From the NCBI RefSeq assembly GCF_003148825.1, contig NZ_QGGZ01000004.1, positions 478,492 to 542,491 on the forward strand: a stretch of DNA of 64,000 bases. Reading direction: 5' to 3'. A program made the position numbers and the translations under genes. The notes below the pieces were generated by a model that was not told the DNA's origin, did no database searches, and was given only the letters and a program-made list of their open reading frames with translations. The DNA comes from Streptomyces sp. CG 926 (lineage in GTDB: Bacteria > Actinomycetota > Actinomycetes > Streptomycetales > Streptomycetaceae). Below, one piece after another: positions 53,442 to 62,490 of this stretch. Each line of letters starts with the position of its first letter. Position 1 is the first letter of the stretch.

Positions 53442-54281
53442 GTGAGTTCCACCGAGGGCGTACCCCGGGGCGTGATCCCCGCGCACCTGCTCCGGGGCCA
53501 GAAGGCACTGGTGACGGGCGCGAACTCCGGAATCGGCAAGGCCACGGCGATCGGCATGGGCCGGGCCGGGGCGGACGTGGTCGTGAACTACGTGGCCGGA
53601 CGGGACGAGGCCGAGAAGGTCGTCGAGGAGATCGCCTCCTTCGGGGTGCGCGCGGCGGCGTACGAGGCGGACGTGTCCGACGAGGCCCAGGTCGTGGCCA
53701 TGACGCAGCGCATGGTCGAGGAGTTCGGGACCATCGACATCCTCGTCGCCAACGCCGGACTGCAACGCGACTCCGCCTTCACCGAGATGACCCTCGCCCA
53801 GTGGCAGAAGGTCATCGACGTCAATCTGACCGGACAGTTCCTGTGCGCCCGCGAGGCGACGAAGGAGTTCCTGCGGCGCGGGGTCGTCCCGGAGGTGTCC
53901 AGCTCCGCCGGCAAGATCATCTGCATGAGCTCGGTGCACCAGATCATCCCCTGGGCCGGGCACGTGAACTACGCCTCCTCCAAGGGCGGTGTGCAGATGA
54001 TGATGGAGACCCTCGCCCAGGAGCTCGCCCCGCAGAAGATCCGTGTCAACGCGATCGCCCCCGGCGCGATCCGGACGCCCATCAACCGCAGTGCCTGGGA
54101 CACCGAGCAGGCCGAGCAGGACCTGCTCAAGCTGATCCCGTACGGCCGGGTCGGCGATCCGGCGGACATCGCCCACGCGGCCGTCGGCCTCGCCTCCGAC
54201 CTCATGGACTACGTGGTGGGCGCCACCCTCTACGTGGACGGTGGAATGACCCTCTTCCCCGGCTTCGCCACCGGCGGCTGA
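53442..54281 (+). CDS. SDR family oxidoreductase (glucose 1-dehydrogenase-like)
   Basis: A 279-aa classical SDR. ALVTGANSGIGKATAIGMGR, VANAGLQRDS, CMSSVHQIIPWAGHVNY (Ser), YASSKGGVQMM (YxxxK), NAIAPGAIRTPIN and YVDGGMTLFPGF follow the glucose 1-dehydrogenase pattern. NAD(P)-linked oxidation of a sugar or alcohol. The GTG at 53442 lies 9 nt after AAGGAGG. Confidence 0.87.
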   Translation: MSSTEGVPRGVIPAHLLRGQKALVTGANSGIGKATAIGMGRAGADVVVNYVAGRDEAEKVVEEIASFGVRAAAYEADVSDEAQVVAMTQRMVEEFGTIDILVANAGLQRDSAFTEMTLAQWQKVIDVNLTGQFLCAREATKEFLRRGVVPEVSSSAGKIICMSSVHQIIPWAGHVNYASSKGGVQMMMETLAQELAPQKIRVNAIAPGAIRTPINRSAWDTEQAEQDLLKLIPYGRVGDPADIAHAAVGLASDLMDYVVGATLYVDGGMTLFPGFATGG

Positions 54282-54312
54282 CCTCCATCCGCGCAGCCCC
54301 GGAGAGGGACGC

Positions 54313-55821
54313 ATGCACACCACGCTCCACCTGCTGGCGGAGGCGGCACCGCCGCAGATGCTGCCGGCCCGCTCGCTCATGGCCTTCACCCTCGCCTCGC
54401 ACATCATCCTGGTGCCCATGGGCGTGGCCCTGCCGCTGATCACCCTGATCATGCACGGCTACGGGCTGCGGCGCGGCGACGCGACCGCCCTGCTGCTGGC
54501 GCGCCGCTGGTCGGCGGTCATGGCGGTGCAGTTCGCCATCGGCGTCGTCACGGGCACCGTCCTGTCCTTCGAGTTCGGCCTGCTGTGGCCGGGGCTGATG
54601 GGCCGGTGGGGCGATGTGTTCGGGATCGGTTTCGGCGTCGAGGCCTGGGCCTTCTTCCTGGAGGCCGTCCTCATCGCCATCTACCTCTACGGATGGCGCC
54701 GGCTGCCCGCCCGGACCCACTTCCTCCTCGGGCTGCCGCTGCCGGTGACGGCCCTGCTGGGCGCCTTCGGCATCCTGGCGGCCAACTCCTGGATGAACAC
54801 CCCGCAGGGCTTCTCCCTCGACTCCGAGGGCAATCCGGTCGACGTGGACGTCCGCAAGGCGATCTTCACACCGATGTTCGGTCCGCAGTACTGGCACTTC
54901 GTCGTGGCGATGCTGGTCACCGCCGGGTTCGTGGTGGCCGGCGTCTACGCCGTCGGCTGGCTGCGCGGGCGCCGCGACCGCTACCACCGCCTCGGCTTCA
55001 CCGTTCCGTTCACGGTGGCGGCCGTGTTCACGCCCATCCAGTTCATGCTGGGCGACGCCATCGCCCGGGCGGTGTTCCAGAAGCAGCCCGTGAAGTTCGC
55101 GGCGATGGAGATCGTCTGGAACACCGACACGCACGTGCCGGAGTACCTCTTCGGCCGCCTGCACCCCGACGGGACCGTCACCGGCGGCATCAAGATCCCG
55201 CAACTCGACTCCATCCTGGCCGGCTTCAGCCCCGACACCGAGGTGCACGGGTTGGCGACCGTGCCGGCGGAGAACCGGCCCACCGTGTCCCAGGCCACCC
55301 TCATCCACTGGACCTTCGACATCATGGTCGGCATCGGCTCGGTGCTCCTGCTGCTCGTCGTCTGGTACGCGTTCGTCTGGTGGCGCCGCCGCCGGCTGCC
55401 CGCCTCGCCGTGGTTCTACCGCAGCGCCGCGTGCGCCGGCGTGGCCAGCGTCATCGCCGTCGAATGCGGCTGGATCACCACCGAGGTGGGCCGCCAGCCG
55501 TGGATCGTCTACGAGAACATGCGGGTCTCCGAAGCGGTGACCGGGGCCCGTTCCGGAGCCTTGTGGACGATGTTCGGGGTGGTCGTCGTCGTGTACATCC
55601 TCATCTTCGGGTCCTTCCTGGCCGTGCTCCTGAAGATGCGTACCCGATGGCGCCAGGACGACGAACGAAGCGACGAACGAGGCCTTGAGGCGGGCACGAT
55701 GGTGACACCGGAGACCGACACCCCCTACGGCCCCCGCTCCGCCGTCGCTGCCGGCGACGCCCCGGCTCCCGCTCCGGGCGACGGCCCCGGCGCGGCCCCG
55801 ACCGAGGACGGCCGACCGTGA
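54313..55821 (+). CDS. cydA: Cytochrome bd oxidase subunit I
   Basis: A 502-aa membrane protein with about nine helices. LASHIILVPMGVALPLITL (heme His), FGVEAWAFFLEAVLIAIYLY (heme glutamates) and VGRQPWIVYENMRVSEAVTG (the GRQPW motif of the quinol site) are diagnostic. The Q-loop is of the short type. The hydrophilic C-terminal tail is Pro/Gly-rich and unusually long. Oxidises quinol, reduces O2 to water, with high oxygen affinity. Couples to cydB by a GTGA overlap. cydCD are not in the window. Confidence 0.93.
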   Translation: MHTTLHLLAEAAPPQMLPARSLMAFTLASHIILVPMGVALPLITLIMHGYGLRRGDATALLLARRWSAVMAVQFAIGVVTGTVLSFEFGLLWPGLMGRWGDVFGIGFGVEAWAFFLEAVLIAIYLYGWRRLPARTHFLLGLPLPVTALLGAFGILAANSWMNTPQGFSLDSEGNPVDVDVRKAIFTPMFGPQYWHFVVAMLVTAGFVVAGVYAVGWLRGRRDRYHRLGFTVPFTVAAVFTPIQFMLGDAIARAVFQKQPVKFAAMEIVWNTDTHVPEYLFGRLHPDGTVTGGIKIPQLDSILAGFSPDTEVHGLATVPAENRPTVSQATLIHWTFDIMVGIGSVLLLLVVWYAFVWWRRRRLPASPWFYRSAACAGVASVIAVECGWITTEVGRQPWIVYENMRVSEAVTGARSGALWTMFGVVVVVYILIFGSFLAVLLKMRTRWRQDDERSDERGLEAGTMVTPETDTPYGPRSAVAAGDAPAPAPGDGPGAAPTEDGRP

Positions 55822-56861
55822 CCGCCGCCGGAGTGATCGCCGCCGTCCTGCTCCTCGCGGTGGCCGCCTACACCTGCGCCGGCGGCACCGACTACGGGGC
55901 GGGCTTCTGGGACCTGACCGCGGGCGGCGCGGAACGTGGCAAGCGCCCCCGGTGGCTCATCGACCACGCCATGGCCCCGGTCTGGGAGGTCAACAACGTC
56001 TGGCTGATCTTCGTCCTGGTCATCATGTGGACCGGGTTCCCGGTGTTCTTCCAGACCGTGTTCTCCGCGATGTGGCTGCCCCTGGCCCTCGCCGCCATCG
56101 GCATCGTGCTGCGCGGCGCCGGCTTCGCGCTGCGCAAGCCGACCCGCAGGATCGCCGGACGGCGCGTCTACGGGGCCGTGTTCGCCGTCTCCTCGCTCCT
56201 CACCCCGTTCTTCCTCGGTGCCGCCGCGGGCGGGATCGCCTCGGGGCGGGTGGGGCCGGGCACCGAGCCCACGGCGCACGCCTGGTTCAACCCGACCTCC
56301 GTCTTCTTCGGCCTGCTGGCGGTCGTCGGCATCGCGCTGCTCGGGGCGGTGTTCCTGGCCGCGGACGCCGTCCGCTACGAAGCACCCGACCTGCACGCCT
56401 ACTTCCGGCGGCGGGCACTGGTCGCCCTGGCCGTCTTCGCCGTGCTGGGGGCCGTCACGCTGATCGTCGCCCACGGGGACGCGCCGCACCTGTGGCACGG
56501 CCTCACCCACGGCGCCGGGCTCGTCCTCCTGATCCTCTCCGTGCTGGCCACGCTCGTCACGGCCTGGCTGCTGCTGCGCACGTCCGGGGCGTGGTCCCGG
56601 CCCGCGGCCGTCGTCCTGATGGCCTCGGCCGTGCTCGCGTGGGGCGTGGCGCAGCGCCCGTACCTGATCCCCGGCCGGCTGACGGTGGCCGAGGCGGCGG
56701 GGTCGCCCAGCACCCTGCACTGGCTGCTGATCGTCACCGTCGTGGCCGCGGTCCTCGTCTTCCCGGCGGTGGCCTTCCTGTACCGGCTCGACACCCGCGG
56801 CGAACTGGAGCCCCTCACGGACGCCGACCTGCGCGGGAGCGGCCCGGAACACGGCGGCTGA
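55818..56861 (+). CDS. cydB: Cytochrome bd oxidase subunit II
   Basis: A 347-aa membrane protein with eight hydrophobic helices. GGTDYGAGFWDLTAGG near the N-terminus is the CydB signature, and WEVNNVWLIFVLVIMWTGFP the second conserved block. It forms the bd-type quinol oxidase with CydA. GTG start overlapping the cydA stop. An operon of these two genes; no assembly ABC transporter (CydDC) adjoins, in contrast to the usual Streptomyces cydABCD cluster. Confidence 0.93.
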   Translation: MTAAGVIAAVLLLAVAAYTCAGGTDYGAGFWDLTAGGAERGKRPRWLIDHAMAPVWEVNNVWLIFVLVIMWTGFPVFFQTVFSAMWLPLALAAIGIVLRGAGFALRKPTRRIAGRRVYGAVFAVSSLLTPFFLGAAAGGIASGRVGPGTEPTAHAWFNPTSVFFGLLAVVGIALLGAVFLAADAVRYEAPDLHAYFRRRALVALAVFAVLGAVTLIVAHGDAPHLWHGLTHGAGLVLLILSVLATLVTAWLLLRTSGAWSRPAAVVLMASAVLAWGVAQRPYLIPGRLTVAEAAGSPSTLHWLLIVTVVAAVLVFPAVAFLYRLDTRGELEPLTDADLRGSGPEHGG

Positions 56862-57234
56862 GGTTCTGCGCGCTGGGCACCGGGGTGCGGTTCGTCATGA
56901 ACGGCGCCAACCACCGGATGGACCCTCCCGTGGGGACACCGTCGTCGGCAACGACGTCTGGTTCGGCTACCACGCGACGGTCATGCCCGGGGCGCGCATC
57001 GGGCACGGTGCGGTGATCGCCTCCGGTGCGGTGGTCGTCGACGACGTCCCGGACTACGGCATCGTCGGCGGCAACCCGGCGAAGCTCGTCCGCAACCGCT
57101 TCAGCGCCGAGGACATCGCCCGTCTGCTCGCGATCGCCTGGTGGGACTGGCCGACGGCCTACCTGACCGAGCACATCCGGACGGTCATGTCCGGCAGCGT
57201 CGACGACCTCGAGTCGGCCGCGCCCCGGGCGTGA
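56862..57234 (+). pseudogene. Vat-like streptogramin A O-acetyltransferase remnant
   Basis: Two reading frames together give RFVMNGANHRMD, then GDTVVGNDVWFGYHATVMPG, then ARIGHGAVIASGAVVVDDVP and YGIVGGNPAKLVRNRF. These are left-handed beta-helix hexapeptide repeats in the order of VatA-type xenobiotic acetyltransferases. The N-terminal third is missing, and about 30 residues between the MNGAN and GDTVVG blocks are deleted with a frame change near 56930. The C-terminal half alone could start at ATG 56983 but would lack the active site. Probably a dead resistance gene. Confidence 0.8.
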
Positions 57235-57246
57235 CCCGCGCCGTCC

Positions 57247-59091
57247 CTACGGCGCGGAGCCCCGGTTCAGGGCCGCGTCGAGGGTGATCGCCGCGTCGAT
57301 GAGGGCGAGGTGGGTGAACGCCTGCGGGAAGTTGCCCAGTTGGCGGCCGGTGAGGTCGATCTCCTCGGAGTACAGGCCCAGGTGGTTGGCGTAGCCCAGC
57401 ATCTTCTCCAGCACGAGTCGGGCCTGGTCGATCCGGCCGGCCCGGGCGAGTGCGTCGACGTACATGAAGGTGCACAGCGAGAAGGTGCCCTCGGATCCGC
57501 GCAGGCCGTCCGGTGATGCCTCGGGGTTGTAGCGGTACACCAGGCTGTCGCTGACCAGTTCCTGCTCCATCGCGTCGAGGGTGGAGCCCCACATCGGGTC
57601 CTGGGGGGTGAGGAAGCCGACGGTGGGCATCCGCAGGAGCGACGAGTCCAGGACGCGGCTGCCGTAGTGCTGGACGAACGCGCCGCGTTCCTCGTTCCAC
57701 CCCTTCTCCATGACCTGTTGGAAGATCCGGTCCCTGGCACCGCTCCAGTGCTGGGCCGGTGCGGGGCGGCCGCTGACGTCGGCGAGCCGCAGCGCACGGT
57801 CGAACGCCACCCAGGACATCACGCGGCCGTAGGTGAAGTCCTGGGCCCCGCCGCGGGTTTCCCACAGGCCCTCGTCGGCCGAGTCCCAGTGCTCCGCCAG
57901 CCAGTCCAGGACGTGGATCAGGCCTTTCCAGCCGCGGTACCCGAGGTGGATGCCATGTCTTTGGGCGAAGGAGATGCTGTCCAGCGCCTCGCCGTAGATG
58001 TCCATCTGGAGCTGGGTGGCCGCTCCGTTGCCGATGCGGACCGGCGACGAGCGCTCGTAGCCCTCCCAGTGGTCCAGGCTCTCCTCCTTCAGGTCGGAGG
58101 AGCCGTCGACCGCGTACATGATGTTCAGCGGCCCGGTCTCCCCCTGTTCGCCCGCCCGTTCCTCGATCCGGTCGCCGAGCCACCCGATGAACGCCTGCGC
58201 CTCCTCCGTGAACCCCATGCCGAGCAGGGCGTACACGGAGAACGAGGCGTCGCGGATCCACGTGTAGCGGTAGTCCCAGTTGCGCTCGCCGCCGAGTTGC
58301 TCGGGCAGGCCGGTGGTGGGGGCCGCGACCACCGCGCCGGAGGGGGCGTAGGTCATCAGCTTCAGGGTCACGGCGGAGCGCTCCACCGCCTCGCGCCAGC
58401 GGCCGGTGTAGCGGGAGCCGCTCAGCCAGTTCCGCCAGAAGCCGATGGTGGCGTGGAAGAGCTCCTCGTACTCGGTGAGGCGGATCTGCCGGGGCGGCCC
58501 GTCGGCGGCGGACTCCAGGATCAGCCCGCGTTGCTGTCCCGCCCGCAGGTTCAGGGTGAGATGGACGTCGCGGTCGCCCGCGGTCAGGAGATGGCCCAGC
58601 CGCTCGTCGTCCGGTTCCCGGATGGTGTGGACGGTCAGGGTCGTCCCGTCGGCGGTGAACACGGCGCCGTTCTGTGTGAGGTTCAGCTCGTGCGGCTTGC
58701 GCCCGTAGTCGAACCGGGGGGCGATGTCGACGTCGAAGGTCATGCTGCCGCGGACGCAGCGGACCATCCGGACCAGCCGGTGCCGGGCGGTGACCGTGGT
58801 GCCGGTCAGGGGCATGAAGTCGACCACCTCGCCGGCGCCGGCCTCGGTCATGAAGCGGGTCACCAGGACCGCGGTGTCGGGCAGGTACAACTGCTTGGTC
58901 GCGTAGGTCGCGTGGGCCGGGCGGACCGTGCAGTGGCCGCCCTTGCCCTTGTCCAGGAGGGCCCCGAACACGCTGGGCGAATCGAAACGCGGACAGCAGA
59001 ACCAGTCGACCACTCCGTCGGAGGTCACCAGCGCCGCGGTCTGCAGGTCACCTATCAGGCCGTGGTTCTCGATCAGCGGGTACTCGTCCAT
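57247..59091 (-). CDS. Glycoside hydrolase family 15 protein
   Basis: A 614-aa protein of the GH15 glucoamylase/trehalase-like type common in actinomycetes. MDEYPLIENHGLIGDLQTAA, GVVDWFCCPRFDSPSVFGAL and LGGERNWDYRYTWIRDASFS are conserved, and the C-terminus TGRQLGNFPQAFTHLALIDA completes the (alpha/alpha)6 barrel. Many relatives act on trehalose. No signal peptide, so cytoplasmic. ATG at 59091. Lies downstream of the DHFR-like gene with a 171-bp gap. Confidence 0.9.
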   Translation of the reverse strand: MDEYPLIENHGLIGDLQTAALVTSDGVVDWFCCPRFDSPSVFGALLDKGKGGHCTVRPAHATYATKQLYLPDTAVLVTRFMTEAGAGEVVDFMPLTGTTVTARHRLVRMVRCVRGSMTFDVDIAPRFDYGRKPHELNLTQNGAVFTADGTTLTVHTIREPDDERLGHLLTAGDRDVHLTLNLRAGQQRGLILESAADGPPRQIRLTEYEELFHATIGFWRNWLSGSRYTGRWREAVERSAVTLKLMTYAPSGAVVAAPTTGLPEQLGGERNWDYRYTWIRDASFSVYALLGMGFTEEAQAFIGWLGDRIEERAGEQGETGPLNIMYAVDGSSDLKEESLDHWEGYERSSPVRIGNGAATQLQMDIYGEALDSISFAQRHGIHLGYRGWKGLIHVLDWLAEHWDSADEGLWETRGGAQDFTYGRVMSWVAFDRALRLADVSGRPAPAQHWSGARDRIFQQVMEKGWNEERGAFVQHYGSRVLDSSLLRMPTVGFLTPQDPMWGSTLDAMEQELVSDSLVYRYNPEASPDGLRGSEGTFSLCTFMYVDALARAGRIDQARLVLEKMLGYANHLGLYSEEIDLTGRQLGNFPQAFTHLALIDAAITLDAALNRGSAP

Positions 59092-59177
59092 CAGGGCGTC
59101 CCTTCCGGCATGCGTCGCCGCCCGGCTCTCGGCCCCCCGAACCAGCGTATGTCGGGCCCGCGAGACCGTCCCGCCGA

Positions 59178-59217
59178 GCGGGCCCCACGGCGTGCGACGC
59201 GCACCGCGGGGGCCCGC
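59178..59217 (-). terminator. Possible terminator downstream of DHFR-like gene
   Basis: GCGGGCCCC (59178-59186) pairs with GGGGCCCGC (59209-59217) across a 22-nt loop in the gap before the GH15 gene. The long loop makes it uncertain. Confidence 0.35.
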
Positions 59218-59262
59218 CGAGCGACGCGACCGGCTCCGCCCCCGCCACCGGGTGCGGGGCGG

Positions 59263-59907
59263 TCAGCCCTCGCTCGCGACGCCCCGGTCGGGTGCGCCCA
59301 TGTCCCCCGTCGCGGGGATGCCGTCGGTGCGGCCGTAGCGCAGGTACACGGTGCCCTTCGAGCTGGTCGCCGGGGGCGCCAGGAGGGCGAGGTTGGTGGG
59401 GACCGCGCCGTCGTCGAACACCTTCTTCCCGACCCCGAGCACGATCGGGTGCAGCCAGAGGTCGAGACGGTCGAAGAGCTTCTCGCGCAGCAGGCTCTGC
59501 ACGAGGTTCAGGCTGCCGACGACCTTCACGTTCTCGTGCCGGTCACGGATCTCGCGCACCGCGCCGGCCAGGTCGGGGCCGAGCTGGGTGGAGCCGGCCC
59601 ACGAGAGGTCGGGCCTGCCGCGGGAGGCCACGTACTTCGGGACGCCGTTGAAGAGCGTGGCGATCTCGTTGTCCTCGCCGCCCTTCTGGTGGGGCCAGTA
59701 GGCGGCGAAGATGTCGTAGGTCCGGCGGCCGAGCAGGAGGGCGTCCGTGCCCTCGTACGCGGCGCCGATCTGCGCCCCGGCCACCTCGTCCAGCAGCGGC
59801 GCCTGCCAGCCGCCGAACGGGAACCCCACCGGGTCCTCGTCGGGGCCGCCGGGCGCCTGCCCGACGAGGTCGAGGGTCGCGAACATCTCGATCTGGATGA
59901 GTCCCAT
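59263..59907 (-). CDS. Dihydrofolate reductase / RibD C-terminal family protein
   Basis: A 214-aa protein. GTDALLLGRRTYDIFAAYWP, VPKYVASRGRPDLSWAGSTQ, DRHENVKVVGSLNLVQSLL and FDRLDLWLHPIVLGVGKKVF are conserved RibD_C/YwjB-type stretches. NADPH-dependent reductase of unknown substrate; these stand-alone proteins rarely reduce folate. ATG at 59907. Monocistronic or weakly linked to GH15. Confidence 0.87.
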   Translation of the reverse strand: MGLIQIEMFATLDLVGQAPGGPDEDPVGFPFGGWQAPLLDEVAGAQIGAAYEGTDALLLGRRTYDIFAAYWPHQKGGEDNEIATLFNGVPKYVASRGRPDLSWAGSTQLGPDLAGAVREIRDRHENVKVVGSLNLVQSLLREKLFDRLDLWLHPIVLGVGKKVFDDGAVPTNLALLAPPATSSKGTVYLRYGRTDGIPATGDMGAPDRGVASEG

Positions 59908-59993
59908 GGCTTGCTCCCGGTGAGTCGGTCGTCTCCGTCAAGGGATAGACCGGCGCGGGGCCCCGAACTCATCGGCGCGCCGGGAACCGCCCG

Positions 59994-60569
59994 CTAGCGA
60001 GCCGCCGCCGCATCCTCGGACGGCGCTGGCCGGGCGCTCGGGACGGCCGGCCGGGGCCGCGTCGGCGGTACGGGCCCGAGGTGCGGTGCGGTCCCGAGGT
60101 GCGGTGCGGCCTCGTCGGCCGGGTAGGCCGAGGCGAAGGTGAACGCGCGTGGGGACGGCCCGTGCGCCCGCAGCTCCGCCAGGCGCTCCAGGGCCTCACC
60201 GACGGTCGGGAGATGGCCGGCCGGGACCCACCACAGCACCATGTGCGCCTCGACGTGCCGCGCGAACCATTCGCGGCGCCGCCGCATCACCTCCAGGTGT
60301 CCGCTGCGGTAGGCGAAGTCCCACAGGGCCTCCTGCGTCTGCCACACCGACAGGTTGACGACGACGTCCGCACCCGCCGGGCGCAGCCCGGTGGCGTCGG
60401 CCGCGCCCTCCTCCACGAGCCGCCACACGAAGCCCGGCGCGGCGTCGGCGGCGGCGTTGACCGGATCGAGCATCTCGACGAACGGGGCCATGCGCGGGTC
60501 GTCGAAGGGGTGGAGGAGCGTGGCGACGTTCAGCTGGGCGAGGTGGGCGGCGTGCGGGGATTCGGTCAT
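59994..60569 (-). CDS. DUF3291 domain protein
   Basis: A 191-aa protein: AAHLAQLNVATLLHPFDDPR, MLDPVNAAADAAPGFVWRL, NLSVWQTQEALWDFAYRSGH and WWVPAGHLPTVGEALERL are the DUF3291 hallmarks (an ABM-like dimeric alpha/beta barrel). The last roughly 45 residues are a Pro/Ala-rich tail. Function unknown. The gene follows the cysteine-rich HTH regulator. Its promoter carries TTGACA (60607-60602 on the minus strand) inside the regulator's last codons, next to a shared TTCTATGTC motif. Confidence 0.82.
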   Translation of the reverse strand: MTESPHAAHLAQLNVATLLHPFDDPRMAPFVEMLDPVNAAADAAPGFVWRLVEEGAADATGLRPAGADVVVNLSVWQTQEALWDFAYRSGHLEVMRRRREWFARHVEAHMVLWWVPAGHLPTVGEALERLAELRAHGPSPRAFTFASAYPADEAAPHLGTAPHLGPVPPTRPRPAVPSARPAPSEDAAAAR

Positions 60570-60594
60570 GGCCTCATCCCAGCACAGCCCCGAT

Positions 60595-60606
60595 TTCTAT
60601 GTCAAT
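60595..60606. promoter_or_regulatory. Shared motif copy at DUF3291 promoter
   Basis: TTCTATGTCAAT on the plus strand. A near-identical sequence in opposite orientation, ATTGGACATAGAA, occurs at 61304-61316 before the regulator gene. Candidate operator of the cysteine-rich regulator. Confidence 0.5.
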
Positions 60607-61279
60607 GCTCATTGTTTTTAGAATCCTCCAGCACCACGCAGCACTCCCCCGGCCGGGCGTCCATCCGTGCGCGGACCGGGCCGTCGGCGCCGATCAGGCC
60701 TTCCAGCAGCGCGAGATTCATGCCGCAGACGAGCGGCGGGAAGCGTTCGGCCACGGCATGGAAGGGGCAGTTGCGCATCCGGACCACGGGCGCGACCTCC
60801 TCGTCCCCCTCGGAGGCCTCGACGTGCGGTTCGTAGCCGCGGGCGGCCAAAACCTCCATAGCCTCCTCCAGGCCACCGCAGGGCGTCGCCGAGCCGCGCA
60901 GGCCCTCACCCCGGCGGCGCGCGGCGGCGCACAGCTCGGCGTCCAGCCCGGCCCGCTCGGCCGCCTCGGCGAGCAGCTCGGCGGCGGTGCGGTAGTCGCG
61001 GGAGGGCAGTGACACCGACCGCTCGACGCGGGCCCGCGTGTACACCTTGGCCGGCCGACCGGCCCCCGGCCCCGAGCGACCCGTGAGCCGGCGACTGCCG
61101 CTCTCCAGCAGCCCGACCTGGGTCAGCTTGTCCAGATGGTGCGCGGCGAGGGTACGGGCCACCCCGGCAGCCTCGGCGGCTTCGTTACGGCCGACCTCGC
61201 GACCCTGCGCCACCACGTACTCGTACAGGCGGCGCCGCACCGGATCCTGCAACACCGCGATCGCATCGATATCCTTCAT
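60602..61279 (-). CDS. Winged-helix regulator with cysteine-rich C-terminus
   Basis: A 225-aa protein. N-terminal ArsR/DeoR-type wHTH (ALQDPVRRRLYEYVVAQGRE pattern, EAAEAAGVARTLAAHHLDKL). The C-terminal domain has cysteines in TPCGG, RNCPFHAV, LVCGMN and GECCVV, the layout of Fe-S or metal-sensing regulators related to SufR. It may sense redox or iron state. The stop lies within the promoter of the DUF3291 gene, and both genes share a motif. Ligand and target are inferred. Confidence 0.78.
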   Translation of the reverse strand: MKDIDAIAVLQDPVRRRLYEYVVAQGREVGRNEAAEAAGVARTLAAHHLDKLTQVGLLESGSRRLTGRSGPGAGRPAKVYTRARVERSVSLPSRDYRTAAELLAEAAERAGLDAELCAAARRRGEGLRGSATPCGGLEEAMEVLAARGYEPHVEASEGDEEVAPVVRMRNCPFHAVAERFPPLVCGMNLALLEGLIGADGPVRARMDARPGECCVVLEDSKNNEH

Positions 61280-61303
61280 CCGGCCATTCTAGGAACAACG
61301 CAG

Positions 61304-61316
61304 ATTGGACATAGAA
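61304..61316. promoter_or_regulatory. Shared motif copy upstream of the cysteine-rich regulator
   Basis: ATTGGACATAGAA, 25 nt upstream of the regulator ATG. Inverse-orientation match to TTCTATGTCAAT at 60595-60606. Consistent with autoregulation. Confidence 0.5.
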
Positions 61317-61353
61317 GGCGAAGCCCACCCCGGCCGGGCGCCGCCACGGCGGA

Positions 61354-62406
61354 CTACCAGCGCATGCGGACGTCCTCGGCCCAGCCCAGCAGGCCGTCCA
61401 CCTCGATCCGCCCGCCGTCGTCCGGGCGGATCGTGCCCGTGTAGTGGCCGAAGCACTGATCCGTGCGGTTGGCGAGGAGGCCGATGTCGGTGCGGGTCGA
61501 CCGGTTGTGGAACGGCGTGAACACCAGGTCCACCTGCGCCGACCCCGGGCTACGGACCGACCACGGCGCCAGGTGATCGCCGCGCGACCACCGCCAGTCC
61601 AGCTCGTCGCCGATCTTGCTGATCCGGCCGTCCACGCACACCGCGTTCTCGGTCGCCCCGGTGCCGCGCGTCCAGCGACCGCCGAACTGCAACCCGACCG
61701 TACGGCCGTCCGTACGCCCGGAGGCGGCACCCCAGTTCCAGGCCACCGAGCGGGGCCACCGGCCCCGCCCGTGGTCGAGGGTGCCCCAGGCGTCGTCGCC
61801 GAACGCCAGCACGTCGTCCCCGATGCGGACGGTGCCGGAGGCGGGCCGGGCCGTGTGCTTGGAGGTGTACTGGAAACGGCGTTCGTCCCAGGGCACCACC
61901 ACGGAGAGGGTCTCGTGCCCGGCGGGCATCGCGACGCGGAGGTCCACCTCCACCGGGAGGCCTTGTGGGCTCAGGCAGCGCGCCCGCAGACGGGTGGCGG
62001 AGCCCTCGCCGTGGATCTCGATCCGCACCTGGCCCCTGACCGGCCGCGGCGGTCCGACCACGAGCGGGGCGGACACCTGATCCGGGGCTCCCGCGATCGT
62101 GTCGGGGAGGCGGACGCCGAATCCGCCGGGCACGATCGCCGTGCGCTCGAACTCGCGGCCGCTCGGCCCGTACTCCAGGACGTAGATCGAGTTCAGGGCC
62201 AGGTAGTCCAGATCGCTCACGGTCAGGGCCACCAGGTGGGTCGGGGTGGTCACGCACCAGTACTCCCACCGCTTGGTGCGCCCCCAGCCGGGAATCCGGC
62301 AGCGGTGCAGCGGCGTGCGTGACCAGCCGACCGCTTGCGGGGCGAGCCGTCCGTCGGCGCGGCACAGGTCGACGGGAGCGGCGATCTCACGTTCGTGCGT
62401 GGACAT
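61354..62406 (-). CDS. DUF2804 family protein
   Basis: A 350-aa protein matching DUF2804: RIPGWGRTKRWEYWCVTTPT, HLVALTVSDLDYLALNSIYV, FQYTSKHTARPASGTVRIGD, AWGTLDHGRGRWPRSVAWNW and RWTRGTGATENAVCVDGRIS. All beta, soluble, no signal peptide, no known activity. ATG at 62406. Single gene, 43 nt upstream region to the next (minus-strand) neighbour's repeat tract. Confidence 0.83.
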   Translation of the reverse strand: MSTHEREIAAPVDLCRADGRLAPQAVGWSRTPLHRCRIPGWGRTKRWEYWCVTTPTHLVALTVSDLDYLALNSIYVLEYGPSGREFERTAIVPGGFGVRLPDTIAGAPDQVSAPLVVGPPRPVRGQVRIEIHGEGSATRLRARCLSPQGLPVEVDLRVAMPAGHETLSVVVPWDERRFQYTSKHTARPASGTVRIGDDVLAFGDDAWGTLDHGRGRWPRSVAWNWGAASGRTDGRTVGLQFGGRWTRGTGATENAVCVDGRISKIGDELDWRWSRGDHLAPWSVRSPGSAQVDLVFTPFHNRSTRTDIGLLANRTDQCFGHYTGTIRPDDGGRIEVDGLLGWAEDVRMRW

Positions 62407-62490
62407 GGCCGGACCCTACCGGCCAGGGGCACACCGGACCGGGTGATCGCGGGAACGTCCGCGCGCACCGCAGCCCCGGCGCGGCGACGG

